From the NCBI RefSeq assembly GCF_000737695.1, contig NZ_JPRM01000037.1:1-61659 (forward strand): a DNA stretch of 61,659 nt, given 5' to 3'. The DNA comes from Flavobacterium hydatis (GTDB taxonomy: Bacteria; Bacteroidota; Bacteroidia; Flavobacteriales; Flavobacteriaceae). This document shows, piece after piece, positions 42,296 to 50,760 of this stretch. Below the pieces are notes generated by a model. That model ran no database searches. It was not told the DNA's origin and worked only from the letters and a program-made list of their open reading frames with translations. The number at the start of each line of letters is the position of its first letter. Positions within the stretch are counted from its first letter, which is position 1. The translations under genes and the position numbers were made by a program.

Positions 42296-43372
42296 TTAAA
42301 GAGAAATTGCCAAAGAAGTCGTTATAAATACGTTACTATCCGTTGGATTATTATTTTTCAAAAAGATATCGTCTTTACTATTCAAAGTTCGCGCTTCTAA
42401 TCGAAATATCACATTTTCTGCAGCCAAATAATCAAAATTTGCCGAGAAACCATACGTTTTAAAACCATTAGGAGTTCCAGTTGCTATAATAACACCTTTC
42501 TCATCTTGGTAATACTCACCTCTAGCTGCTAGCTGAATTTTATTCGTTGGTTTATACTGCGCCATAACAATTGGAGTGTACCAAATATCATAATTAGAAC
42601 TACCGTTTGTCGCTTGTTGTGCACCGATATCAAAACCAGCAATTAAATTCACTTTTTCAGACACCCTAAACTGTCCGAAGAAATCATTAAAATACCTCCA
42701 TTTTCTATCCACGTCAGGATATTCATTCCCAACATACGTACTCCAGTTTAATGTAACAGCCGAATTTGGTTTATATGTAACCTGCGTTCCAAAAGCCGGA
42801 GTCTGATTTCCCTCAACCTTCTTGATACGTTGCCATCCATTTAAATACATTACTGCCAAGTACCATTTTTCGCTCTTAGATGTATATCCTAATTTTACAC
42901 CCGCTTCATAATACGGAGAATTTTCAGCTAGGATACTTCTGGTCAGAGTCATACAATCTTTACCAATAGCACTTTCAAAACCAATATGCGAAGGCATAAT
43001 TCCCGCATCAACCCAAAGATTATGCTCTTTAGAGATTTTTACCCCCACATTAGCCTCATATACATTTTTTAATAAATCTTGCTCGCCAGCCAAATTATAT
43101 TGAGCATAAGTTCCAGCCATAAGAGCAAAATTTGCCCGAACATTATCTTTTACATAATTCACTTTTGCCAAACCTAAATTCAAGTTCACTTCATTGTGTT
43201 TGTTATAATTATAAATAAAACTTGGTCGAATATGATCATCAGGATTTCCAAAATCATAACTGTAATATGTATCTATATAACCCGAAAACGTAAACGGACT
43301 TTTAGATTCTTCCTGAGCATTCATTGTTGTGTATCCAAAAGCTATTAAAGCTGTAAGTATTATTTTTTTCAT
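42296..43372 (-). CDS. Outer-membrane beta-barrel porin-like protein of the kdp locus
   Basis: The signal peptide ends about residue 19 (TTMNAQ). The rest is alternating beta-strand with aromatic girdles (FSGYIDTYYSYDFGNPDDHI, then NVYEANVGVKISKEHNLWVD) and ends in ITTSLAISL. This is typical of OmpL/porin-type barrels of Bacteroidota with about 16 strands (my estimate). It stands between kdpC and the KdpD-like gene on the same strand, so it may supply K+ across the outer membrane. That role is inferred from position only. Confidence 0.8.
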   Translation of the reverse strand: MKKIILTALIAFGYTTMNAQEESKSPFTFSGYIDTYYSYDFGNPDDHIRPSFIYNYNKHNEVNLNLGLAKVNYVKDNVRANFALMAGTYAQYNLAGEQDLLKNVYEANVGVKISKEHNLWVDAGIMPSHIGFESAIGKDCMTLTRSILAENSPYYEAGVKLGYTSKSEKWYLAVMYLNGWQRIKKVEGNQTPAFGTQVTYKPNSAVTLNWSTYVGNEYPDVDRKWRYFNDFFGQFRVSEKVNLIAGFDIGAQQATNGSSNYDIWYTPIVMAQYKPTNKIQLAARGEYYQDEKGVIIATGTPNGFKTYGFSANFDYLAAENVIFRLEARTLNSKDDIFLKNNNPTDSNVFITTSLAISL

Positions 43373-43460
43373 TTTATTTTAAAATTTGGGCATTCAAAAA
43401 CTAGCAGAGTTTATATACCTGCTTAGGTTTAATTATTCTTTTTTTGTTATTAGTTTTTTT

Positions 43461-43543
43461 AGGAGCTATTTCCAGCTATCCGCTATATCTTTTTCTGGCT
43501 AAAGAAGCCAGAAAAAGGATACCGCTTCTATCTGGGCTAAAAC
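43461..43543. repeat. AGGAGCTA...CCGCTT...GGGCTA element, copy 1
   Basis: About 83 bases: AGGAGCTATTTCCAGCTATC, TATATCTTTTTCTGGC, a hairpin (TTTTCTGGCTAAAGAAGCCAGAAAA), then GGATACCGCTTCTATCTGGG and GCTA. A clearly related copy is at 50656-50735. It is a dispersed intergenic element in the gap between kdpC and the porin. Confidence 0.75.
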
Positions 43544-43559
43544 ACTTGGGGCAACAAGG

Positions 43560-43820
43560 GCTTTAGTCATCCTAACAAGCTTCCAAAACCTGTTAGGTCA
43601 TAAAGGGCAAACTCAGATAAGTAACTACAAGTTTATCTATATTTTGACCATAAATTTTCATACACACAAGGCACTAGAAACCTTGCTAACAGATTTATAA
43701 AACCTGTTAGGTTTAGTATTAATCATTATATTTTAAAAGTTTTTTTATCCTGACAAGTTTCCAGAACCCGTTAGATATCTAGGCACAGTTTATCATACCT
43801 ACTAGATTTTAGAAACCTTG
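43560..43820. repeat. AACCTGTTAGGT-type short repeats
   Basis: Units such as CCAAAACCTGTTAGGT (43586), AAAACCTGTTAGGTTT (43698), CCAGAACCCGTTAGAT (43763) and AGAAACCTTGCAGG (43813) recur here. The same CTAACAGGTTA core appears at about 22853. No ORF in 43373-43831. Confidence 0.55.
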
Positions 43821-43831
43821 CAGGAATAAAA

Positions 43832-44398
43832 CTAAGAACCTTTTTTAGAAAGTTCGTCAAGAGCAATGTTTAGTTCCAAAACATTCACCATTGCAGTTCC
43901 CATAACCTCAGGAGTATTAATTTTAGATTCAACCAAAGCTTTTACTTTATTCTCATCTAATTTTCTTTCTTTAGCAACCCGTTTTACCTGAACCAAAGCA
44001 CCTTGAGGAGATATATTAGGATCCAAACCACTACCAGAAGCAGTAACCATATCGGCAGGAATTTCCGATTTTCTTAAATAAGGATGAACAATTAAAAAAG
44101 TATCAATTCTTTTTTGAACCACAGCTAAATAATCAGCATTACTTGGTCCTTTATTACTCCCGCCACTACCCGCAGCGTTATAATCTACTGCCGAAGGACG
44201 ACCCCAGAAATAATTAGACTTGTCAAATTTCTGACCTATTTTTTGATACCCTACTACTTTACCATTAACCGAAATAGTTTCGCCCTTACCTTGATTAGGC
44301 GCAAACTGAGCAATACCATAAATTGCCAAAGGATAAATAACAGCAAACAGAACAATTGTAAGTAGAGTAAATTTTAATATTGAAAATATATTTTTCAT
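43832..44398 (-). CDS. kdpC: K+-transporting ATPase KdpC subunit
   Basis: 188 residues with one N-terminal transmembrane helix (KFTLLTIVLFAVIYPLAIYG). The periplasmic part carries the KdpC motifs: YFWGRPSAVDYNAAGSGGSN, then GSGLDPNISPQGALVQVKRV and AKERKLDENKVKALVESKI. KdpC stabilises the KdpFABC complex and helps nucleotide binding by KdpB. Complete. Confidence 0.97.
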   Translation of the reverse strand: MKNIFSILKFTLLTIVLFAVIYPLAIYGIAQFAPNQGKGETISVNGKVVGYQKIGQKFDKSNYFWGRPSAVDYNAAGSGGSNKGPSNADYLAVVQKRIDTFLIVHPYLRKSEIPADMVTASGSGLDPNISPQGALVQVKRVAKERKLDENKVKALVESKINTPEVMGTAMVNVLELNIALDELSKKGS

Positions 44399-44570
44399 TG
44401 TTTTTGTTTTTTGAGTTTCTAAGGAACTAAGCTTCTAAGTTTCTAAGTTTTTTTCTTAGAGCCTTAGCAACTTAGTATCTCAGAACCTATTTTTTAAATT
44501 TTATAATATATTAAGGCTTTAGTCTCAAAGTTTTAATCTTAGTACCTTAGAAACTTAGCACCTTAGTAGC
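44399..44570. repeat. CTTAG/CTAAG repeat element between kdpB and kdpC
   Basis: TTTTTTGAGTTTCTAAGGAA, CTAAGCTTCTAAGTTTCTAAG and CTTAGAGCCTTAGCAACTTAG are arms of a hairpin. The same element occurs in reverse orientation upstream of the RluA gene (52590-52660). It sits inside an operon, so it may influence the kdpB/kdpC mRNA level. Confidence 0.7.
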
Positions 44571-46604
44571 TTACATGAACAGAGCTACAGCCAAATCAAT
44601 TAATTTAATACCGATAAAAGGAATTATTAATCCACCTAAACCATAAATCAACAAGTTTCTTTTTAGGATTGCACTTGCACCGATTGGTTTATAATCAACA
44701 CCTCTCAACGCTAGCGGAATCAATATCGGGATGATAATCGCATTAAAGATTACCGCCGATAAAATCGCACTCTCAGGACTATGCAAATGCATGATATTTA
44801 AACCTTGCAAGGCAGGAATCGCTGTAATAAAAAGTGCAGGAACAATAGCAAAATACTTCGCTACGTCGTTTGCAATAGAAAACGTTGTAAGTGTACCTCT
44901 GGTCATCAGCAACTGTTTTCCAATCTCAATAATCTCAATTAACTTCGTTGGGTCATTATCTAAATCTACCATGTTTCCGGCTTCCTTAGCAGCTTGAGTT
45001 CCACTGTTCATTGCAACACCTACATCAGCTTGTGCAAGAGCCGGTGCATCATTCGTACCATCACCCATCATTGCGACAAGTTTACCCATTTGTTGCTCGT
45101 TTTTAATGTAGTTCATTTTATCCTCAGGTTTCGCTTCTGCAATAAAATCATCCACACCAGCAGCCTCAGCAATAAACTTAGCCGTAAGAGGATTATCTCC
45201 TGTAACCATTACCGTTTTTACACCCATTTTTCTCAAACGGTCAAAACGTTCCTTCATACCCGTTTTAATAATATCCTGTAATTCGATAACACCTTGTACT
45301 TGGTTGTTTTTAACCACCACCAATGGTGTTCCACCTTTAGATGAAATATCGATTACTTTTTGAGCAATATCCTCAGGGAAAGTATTTCCAGCCTGAAGCG
45401 CAATATTTTTTGCAGCATCCTGAGCACCTTTTCTAATATTAGTACCATCTTTTAAGACAACACCACTCGTTCTGGTTTCAGCAGTAAACTTTATTAAAGT
45501 AGCCCCTTCAATAGATAAGCTTTGAGACACAGTTGTACCAGCCAGTTCTACAATACTTTTCCCCTCAGGAGTATCATCAGCAAGAGAACTTAATACAGCC
45601 GATTCAATAAAATCTTTATCCGAAACACCTTTAGCAGGATAAAAATTAGTTGCTTTTCTATTACCAATAGTAATCGTTCCTGTTTTATCCAGAAGCAATA
45701 CATCAATATCTCCAGCAGTTTCTACCGCTTTTCCAGATTTAGTAATTACGTTAGCACGCAACGCTCTATCCATACCCGCAATACCAATTGCCGAAAGTAA
45801 ACCACCAATAGTTGTTGGGATCAAACATACAAACAGCGCAATAAAAGCAGCGATTGTAATAGGAGCATTAGCATAATCCGCAAATGGTTTTAGCGTAATA
45901 CAAACAATCACAAAGATTAAAGTAAATGCCGCCAACAAAATAGTAAGAGCAATCTCGTTTGGAGTTTTCTGACGGCTTGCTCCTTCCACCAAAGCAATCA
46001 TTTTATCAAGAAAACTTTCGCCTGGTTCAGAAGTTACAATAACTTTAATTTTATCCGACAATACTTTTGTCCCACCAGTTACCGATGATTTATCACCACC
46101 AGCTTCCCGAATCACAGGAGCACTTTCTCCAGTAATTGCACTTTCGTCAATAGTTGCTAAACCTTCGATGATTTCACCATCGGTTGCAATTAAATCTCCA
46201 GCTTCGCAAACAAAAACATCACCTTTTTTTAATTCCGATGAACTAATGTTTTTAATTTCACCATTAGCCAGGATTTGTCTTGCAGGAGTTTCTTCCCGTG
46301 TTTTTCTTAAACTATCCGCTTGCGCTTTACCTCTTGCTTCGGCAATTGCTTCGGCGAAATTGGCAAACAAAAGAGTTGCTAGTAAAATTAAAAACACAAT
46401 TAAATTATAAGCAAAACTACCTTGATCCTGTGCTCCCATTAATATGGAAATACAAACGGCAAACATAATGGCAGTTCCTATTTCTACGGTAAACATTACC
46501 GGATTTTTAATCATCAATTTTGGATTAAGCTTCACAAAAGATTGCACCAAGGCATCTTTTACCTGCTTACTTTCAAACAATGAATTGGATTTATTGTTAG
46601 TCAT
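44571..46604 (-). CDS. kdpB: K+-transporting P-type ATPase KdpB
   Basis: 677 residues. The P-type ATPase phosphorylation motif DKTGT is in LLLDKTGTITIGNR (Asp about 306). TGES is in ITGESAPVIREAGGDKSSVT, and the hinge MVTGDNPLTAKFIAEAAGVD and MMGDGTNDAPALAQADVGVA are complete. The early membrane part has FTVEIGTAIMFAVCISILMG. This is the ATP-hydrolysing subunit that energises K+ uptake. Transcribed with kdpA (12-base gap) and kdpC. Confidence 0.98.
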   Translation of the reverse strand: MTNNKSNSLFESKQVKDALVQSFVKLNPKLMIKNPVMFTVEIGTAIMFAVCISILMGAQDQGSFAYNLIVFLILLATLLFANFAEAIAEARGKAQADSLRKTREETPARQILANGEIKNISSSELKKGDVFVCEAGDLIATDGEIIEGLATIDESAITGESAPVIREAGGDKSSVTGGTKVLSDKIKVIVTSEPGESFLDKMIALVEGASRQKTPNEIALTILLAAFTLIFVIVCITLKPFADYANAPITIAAFIALFVCLIPTTIGGLLSAIGIAGMDRALRANVITKSGKAVETAGDIDVLLLDKTGTITIGNRKATNFYPAKGVSDKDFIESAVLSSLADDTPEGKSIVELAGTTVSQSLSIEGATLIKFTAETRTSGVVLKDGTNIRKGAQDAAKNIALQAGNTFPEDIAQKVIDISSKGGTPLVVVKNNQVQGVIELQDIIKTGMKERFDRLRKMGVKTVMVTGDNPLTAKFIAEAAGVDDFIAEAKPEDKMNYIKNEQQMGKLVAMMGDGTNDAPALAQADVGVAMNSGTQAAKEAGNMVDLDNDPTKLIEIIEIGKQLLMTRGTLTTFSIANDVAKYFAIVPALFITAIPALQGLNIMHLHSPESAILSAVIFNAIIIPILIPLALRGVDYKPIGASAILKRNLLIYGLGGLIIPFIGIKLIDLAVALFM

Positions 46605-46615
46605 TTTCTTTTATA

Positions 46616-48337
46616 TTATTTTAATGTAAAATATTCTGCCAATGGACCTAAAGCCAACGCTGGGAAGAATGATAAGGCGGCGATAATTGCGATTACAGCA
46701 AAAACCATAACTCCAAAAATAGAAGTGTCAGTTTTTAAAGTTCCAGCACTTTCAGGGATATATTTTTTATTAGCTAGTAATCCAGCAATAGCCAATGGCC
46801 CGATTATAGGGATAAAACGACTCAACAACAATACAATACCAGTAGTAATATTCCAGAAAGGATTGTTATCTCCTAAACCTTCAAAACCAGAACCGTTATT
46901 GGCAGCACTCGAAGTATATTCATATAACATTTCCGAAAATCCATGATTACCAGGATTGTTTAACCAACCCGTTGCATTCCCACTAAACCAATATCCCATT
47001 GCCGTATCATTTGCAGCAAAATAAGATGCCAAAGCCGTTCCTGATAATATTAATAAAGGGTGAAGAATAGCAATAAAAGCAGCGATTTTAACCTCCCGAG
47101 CTTCGATTTTCTTTCCTAAAAATTCAGGAGTTCGACCCACCATTAAACCAGAAATAAATACCGCCAGAATAATGAAAACATAAAAGTTAAGAATACCAAC
47201 ACCACAACCACCATAAAAAGCATTAACCATCATAGCAAGCAATTCCATAGCGCCAGATACTGACATCGAGCTATCATGCATACTATTTACAGAACCCGTA
47301 GAGATTACAGTTGTTGCAATACTCCAGAAACCTGAAATGGCTGGTCCTAACCGAACCTCTTTACCTTCCATTGCTCCTGTTGTCTGAGCAATTCCCATTC
47401 TTTCGATAGCAGGATTTCCGTTAATCTCGCTCATAACCGTTGGGATAACCAGAAGTAGGAAACCAACCGTCATTACTCCAAAAATTACGTATGAAAATTT
47501 TCTTTTCTTTAAATAAAAACCTAAAGCAAAAATCATGGCAAACGGAACAATTAATTGAGCCCATAACTCGACAGCATTAGTAAAATAAGTAGGGTTTTCT
47601 AAAGGATGAGCCGAGTTAGCTCCAAAAAAACCACCACCATTTGTACCTATATGTTTTATAGCGATAAATGCAGCAGCAGGCCCACGAGAAACCGCCACAT
47701 TATCACCTTGTAAAGTAGTAATTGTATCCTTACCCTCAAAAGTCATCGGAGAACCGCTAAATACAAGAGCAGTAGCTACAATAGCCGAAAGTGGCAATAA
47801 AATACGAGTACAACTTTTTATAAAATAATTATAAAAATTACCTAGTTTATCCGTAGTACGTTCCTTCATAGCGGTAAAAACCATTGCTGCAGCAGCAAGT
47901 CCGACACCAGCCGAAACAAATTGCAAGAACATCAAGAACATCTGAGATAAATAAGATACACCGCTTTCGCCCGAATAATGCTGTAAATTACAGTTTACCA
48001 TAAAAGAAATGGCGGTATTAAATGCCAAATCTGGACTCATCGATGGGTTATTGTCTGGGTTTAAGAAAAGTGACCCTTGAAACAATAAGATAAAGAAACA
48101 AAGAAAGAACCAAACCATGTTTATACTTAAAAGAGCTTTTAAGTGTTGCTTCCAGTTCATTTCTTCGGTGGAATTGATTCCACTGATTTTAAAAATAAGT
48201 TTTTCAATTGGATTGAAAATCGGGTCGAGTAAGGTCTTATCACCCAAATAAACTTTAGCAATATATTTTCCCAAAGGAATGGCTAAAACTATCGTAATGA
48301 TAAAAATACTGATGACGCCAAATAATTCTGTGTTCAT
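46616..48337 (-). CDS. kdpA: K+-transporting ATPase KdpA channel subunit
   Basis: 573 residues, about 10-12 transmembrane helices. The filter-like loops are recognisable: FNTAISFMVNCNLQHYSGES, then IKHIGTNGGGFFGANSAHPL, MELLAMMVNAFYGGCGVGIL and YEYTSSAANNGSGFEGLGDN. These are the four selectivity-loop regions of KdpA. It binds and translocates K+ in the inner membrane. Confidence 0.98.
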   Translation of the reverse strand: MNTELFGVISIFIITIVLAIPLGKYIAKVYLGDKTLLDPIFNPIEKLIFKISGINSTEEMNWKQHLKALLSINMVWFFLCFFILLFQGSLFLNPDNNPSMSPDLAFNTAISFMVNCNLQHYSGESGVSYLSQMFLMFLQFVSAGVGLAAAAMVFTAMKERTTDKLGNFYNYFIKSCTRILLPLSAIVATALVFSGSPMTFEGKDTITTLQGDNVAVSRGPAAAFIAIKHIGTNGGGFFGANSAHPLENPTYFTNAVELWAQLIVPFAMIFALGFYLKKRKFSYVIFGVMTVGFLLLVIPTVMSEINGNPAIERMGIAQTTGAMEGKEVRLGPAISGFWSIATTVISTGSVNSMHDSSMSVSGAMELLAMMVNAFYGGCGVGILNFYVFIILAVFISGLMVGRTPEFLGKKIEAREVKIAAFIAILHPLLILSGTALASYFAANDTAMGYWFSGNATGWLNNPGNHGFSEMLYEYTSSAANNGSGFEGLGDNNPFWNITTGIVLLLSRFIPIIGPLAIAGLLANKKYIPESAGTLKTDTSIFGVMVFAVIAIIAALSFFPALALGPLAEYFTLK

Positions 48338-48507
48338 AATTTAATTTTTTTTAGAGACAAATGTTTTCCTGCGAAATGTTTTCCTGCAAAACGTTGATTC
48401 TAAAATGTGAGAAGCAAAAACAAACCGATGCATTACATCAAACCTTCTTACATTTCACATCTTACCTATACCGGTTTTACATTATCTCATATCACTTTTA
48501 TACATTA

Positions 48508-48585
48508 TTAAAATTTTTCGGGTTTGATTAATACGTAAACCAAATAGCCGAAAACGGCAAGGGCAATAATAAATAGTGCAATCAT
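48508..48585 (-). CDS. kdpF: KdpF subunit (25-aa membrane peptide)
   Basis: A short ORF, MIALFIIALAVFGYLVYVLI then KPEKF, is one transmembrane helix ending in a positively charged tail: the form of KdpF, the small stabilising subunit of KdpFABC. It lies in the right place, about 170 bases before kdpA on the same strand. Too short for usual ORF listing. I recognise it by position and pattern. Confidence 0.8.
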   Translation of the reverse strand: MIALFIIALAVFGYLVYVLIKPEKF

Positions 48586-48588
48586 GAT

Positions 48589-48675
48589 TTAAATTTTTTC
48601 AAAAAATTCGACAGATTTAAAACAAATCGCAAAGAGCAAAACTGCCAGTGCGAGCAAAAGAATAGTGATTAACAT
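48589..48675 (-). CDS. 28-aa hydrophobic membrane peptide upstream of kdpF
   Basis: The reading frame MLITILLLALAVLLFAICFK then SVEFFEKI encodes a single transmembrane helix and a charged tail. Its stop is only three bases before the kdpF ATG, so the two are translated in tandem. It has the same build and size as KdpF and might be a second accessory subunit of the pump. There is no independent evidence of translation. Confidence 0.55.
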   Translation of the reverse strand: MLITILLLALAVLLFAICFKSVEFFEKI

Positions 48676-48760
48676 AGGTTTTGATTTATTTAGATTATTG
48701 GATTATTTATTTTTAGATTCTTGGCGATTAAACGATTTAAACAATTAACCGATTAAACTT

Positions 48761-49042
48761 TTACACCCCCGACGCATTAATTTGCTTAATATATTCAGCC
48801 TTCAGCGATTTTGGGAACAAGTCCGAAATCGTACAGTGTCGCAATTCCATAAAAGAAGAAACCGAGAAAACGTACACGTTCGAGATAGCGCTTTTAGTTT
48901 CATAACTTCCAGTAGTATATAATCGCTCAGCGAGAGCCAGGCATTTTTTTGCTCTAACGATATTTCCGCTAATAATTGCTGTCTTAGTGATTTCGGCAAA
49001 CCGTTCAGCTTGTTTATAAATCGTGGTGACTTGATTTTTCAT
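48761..49042 (-). CDS. Conserved 93-aa helical protein at the head of the kdp operon
   Basis: A soluble, all-helical protein: TTIYKQAERFAEITKTAIIS, then NIVRAKKCLALAERLYTTGS (TPR-like pair) and FSVSSFMELRHCTISDLFPK at the end. I do not know its function; I recall homologous proteins beside kdp in other Flavobacteria, possibly filed under DUF7674. It starts about 20 bases after a sigma-54-like promoter and is followed by the two small peptides and kdpA, so it may be the first gene of the induced operon. Confidence 0.65.
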   Translation of the reverse strand: MKNQVTTIYKQAERFAEITKTAIISGNIVRAKKCLALAERLYTTGSYETKSAISNVYVFSVSSFMELRHCTISDLFPKSLKAEYIKQINASGV

Positions 49043-49062
49043 GACAATGATTTTTTTAGTTC

Positions 49063-49078
49063 TCCATCGCTTATGCCA
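49063..49078 (-). promoter_or_regulatory. Sigma-54-like promoter upstream of the kdp operon
   Basis: Read on the - strand, TGGCATAAGCGATGGA has the -24 element TGGCA complete. Its -12 element is ATGGA where TTGCA/T is expected, with correct 10-base spacing between GG and the second dinucleotide. It lies about 20 bases before the 93-aa gene. The NtrC-type activator encoded upstream makes such a promoter expected. The match at -12 is imperfect, and the implied leader is very short. Confidence 0.45.
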
Positions 49079-49153
49079 AAATACATTCCAAAAAAAAGAA
49101 ACACTTACAAGTCATTGTAAATTAAACACTTATCAAATTTACTTAAAAATTAG

Positions 49154-49187
49154 GCACAAAAAAAGCCTATCATAATGATAGGCTTTT
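49154..49187 (-). terminator. Intrinsic terminator after the response regulator gene
   Basis: AAAAGCCTATCAT and ATGATAGGCTTTT are perfect 13-base complements with a 1-base centre, followed on the - strand by a T-run (TTTTTTTGTGCC). It separates the regulator gene from the kdp operon proper. Confidence 0.9.
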
Positions 49188-49207
49188 CTCAAAATAGTAT
49201 TGTTTTA

Positions 49208-50548
49208 CTATTGAATATTGTATTCGTCTAATTTTCGATAAAGAGTCGCAATCCCAATTTCGAGTAATCGTGCCGTTTCGGCTTTATTGCCTTTAGTATA
49301 ATTAAATACCTTCTGTATATGTAATTTCTCAACACTTTGCATAGAAAACGCCGAAACGCTTTTATTCGTTTTAACCACCTGATGTTGCATCTCATAAGGC
49401 AAAACATCTTCTGTTAAAACATCATCATTTACCAAAATTACCGAACGTTCTATAACATTCTTTAATTCACGAACGTTTCCAGGCCATTGATACGTTTCCA
49501 GCTTTTGCATAAAGCCCTCATCAATAGATAAAGCCTTCTTATTTATTTTTTCAGAAAATTGCTTCACATAATAATGCGCCAAAGGAGCAACATCCTTAAC
49601 CCTTTCTCGCAAAGGCGGAATCTTAATTTCAAAAATATTCAACCTAAAATATAAATCCGAACGAAAACGGTGTTCCTCACTCTCAATCTTCAAATCGCGA
49701 TTGGTCGCTGCAATTAATCTAAAATTAGATTTCCTTGGTTTCGTATCACCAAGCTGAATGTATTCGCTAGTTTCCAGAACACGCAATAATTTCGCTTGTA
49801 GTTCCAGCGGCATTTCCCCAATCTCATCAAGAAATAAAGTACCACCATTAGCTTCCTCAATATATCCTTTCTTATCTTTAATAGCTCCGGTAAAAGCACC
49901 CTGTTTGTGTCCAAACAATTCGCTCTCAAGAATTTCTTTACTAAAAGTACTGCAGTTTAACGCCACAAACGATTTCCCTACTCTATTACTATTCTCATGA
50001 ATTGCCTGAGCAAAAACCTCTTTACCAGTTCCAGTTTCACCCATTAATAATACAGTCGAATCAGTTTTAGAAACTTTCTGAGCCAAATTAATAACCTGCT
50101 CCAACCCTTTCGATTTCCCTATAATATTATCAAAAGAATATTTATCAGAAATGCGTTTCTCAAGTTGCTTAACCTTCTTTTGCAATTGCACTTTTTCTAG
50201 GGCTTTATACAAAAGCGGAATAATTTTATCATTATCATCCCCCTTTACAATATAATCAAAAGCACCATTTTTCATGGCTTGAACACCATCCGAAATTTTT
50301 CCAAAAGCCGTCAATAAAATAACCTCCGTAAATGGGAAAGCGGCTTTTATTTTCTGAAGAAAATCAACACCATTTCCATCAGGAAGCTTAACATCGCAAA
50401 GCACGGCATCGATATCATTATGTTCTAACTTTTTAAAACCCGACTTTAAATCTGGAGCTTCAAAAACTTCAAAACCTTCCGAGCGTATAATTCTAGCGAG
50501 AAGATTACGTAGTTTCTCTTCGTCGTCAATAATAAGGATGTTTTTCAA
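49208..50548 (-). CDS. Sigma-54-dependent response regulator (NtrC family), kdp-linked
   Basis: A three-part regulator. The receiver domain (1-120) has phospho-acceptor Asp52 in LCDVKLPDG. The AAA+ domain (about 142-370) has Walker A GETGTGKE (170-177) and the sigma-54 contact loop GAFTGA (about 218-223). The Fis-type HTH lies at the end (KAETARLLEIGIATLYRKLD). No ATG is near; TTG is the only good start (50546-50548). Position and neighbours suggest it replaces KdpE as the activator of kdp, acting with sigma-54. Confidence 0.92.
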   Translation of the reverse strand: MKNILIIDDEEKLRNLLARIIRSEGFEVFEAPDLKSGFKKLEHNDIDAVLCDVKLPDGNGVDFLQKIKAAFPFTEVILLTAFGKISDGVQAMKNGAFDYIVKGDDNDKIIPLLYKALEKVQLQKKVKQLEKRISDKYSFDNIIGKSKGLEQVINLAQKVSKTDSTVLLMGETGTGKEVFAQAIHENSNRVGKSFVALNCSTFSKEILESELFGHKQGAFTGAIKDKKGYIEEANGGTLFLDEIGEMPLELQAKLLRVLETSEYIQLGDTKPRKSNFRLIAATNRDLKIESEEHRFRSDLYFRLNIFEIKIPPLRERVKDVAPLAHYYVKQFSEKINKKALSIDEGFMQKLETYQWPGNVRELKNVIERSVILVNDDVLTEDVLPYEMQHQVVKTNKSVSAFSMQSVEKLHIQKVFNYTKGNKAETARLLEIGIATLYRKLDEYNIQ

Positions 50549-50655
50549 AATAGGGGTTTGTGAATTTATTTTTTCAAAATTAGTTATTTTACTTATTTGT
50601 TAATTAAATACTACCAAATACTTTTTTAGTCTCCCATAATTCATTCTTTTTTCAG

Positions 50656-50735
50656 GAGCTAATCCTGCTGTACACTATATCTTTTATGGCAGAAAAAGCC
50701 ATAAAAGGATGCCGTTCCCATCAGGGCTAGAAACA
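50656..50735. repeat. AGGAGCTA...CCGTTC...GGGCTA element, copy 2
   Basis: AGGAGCTAATCCTGCTGTAC, TATATCTTTTATGGCAGAAAAAGCCATAAAAGGAT, then GCCGTTCCCATCAGGGCTAG, closely like 43461-43543. The hairpin differs in sequence (ATGGC/GCCAT) but keeps pairing, which implies selection for structure. Confidence 0.75.
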
Positions 50736-50760
50736 AAATAGATGGCTTATATAAACTCAA

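Noticed and set aside
44731..45281. Open frames antisense to kdpB
   Set aside because: They are shadows of the highly conserved kdpB frame on the other strand.
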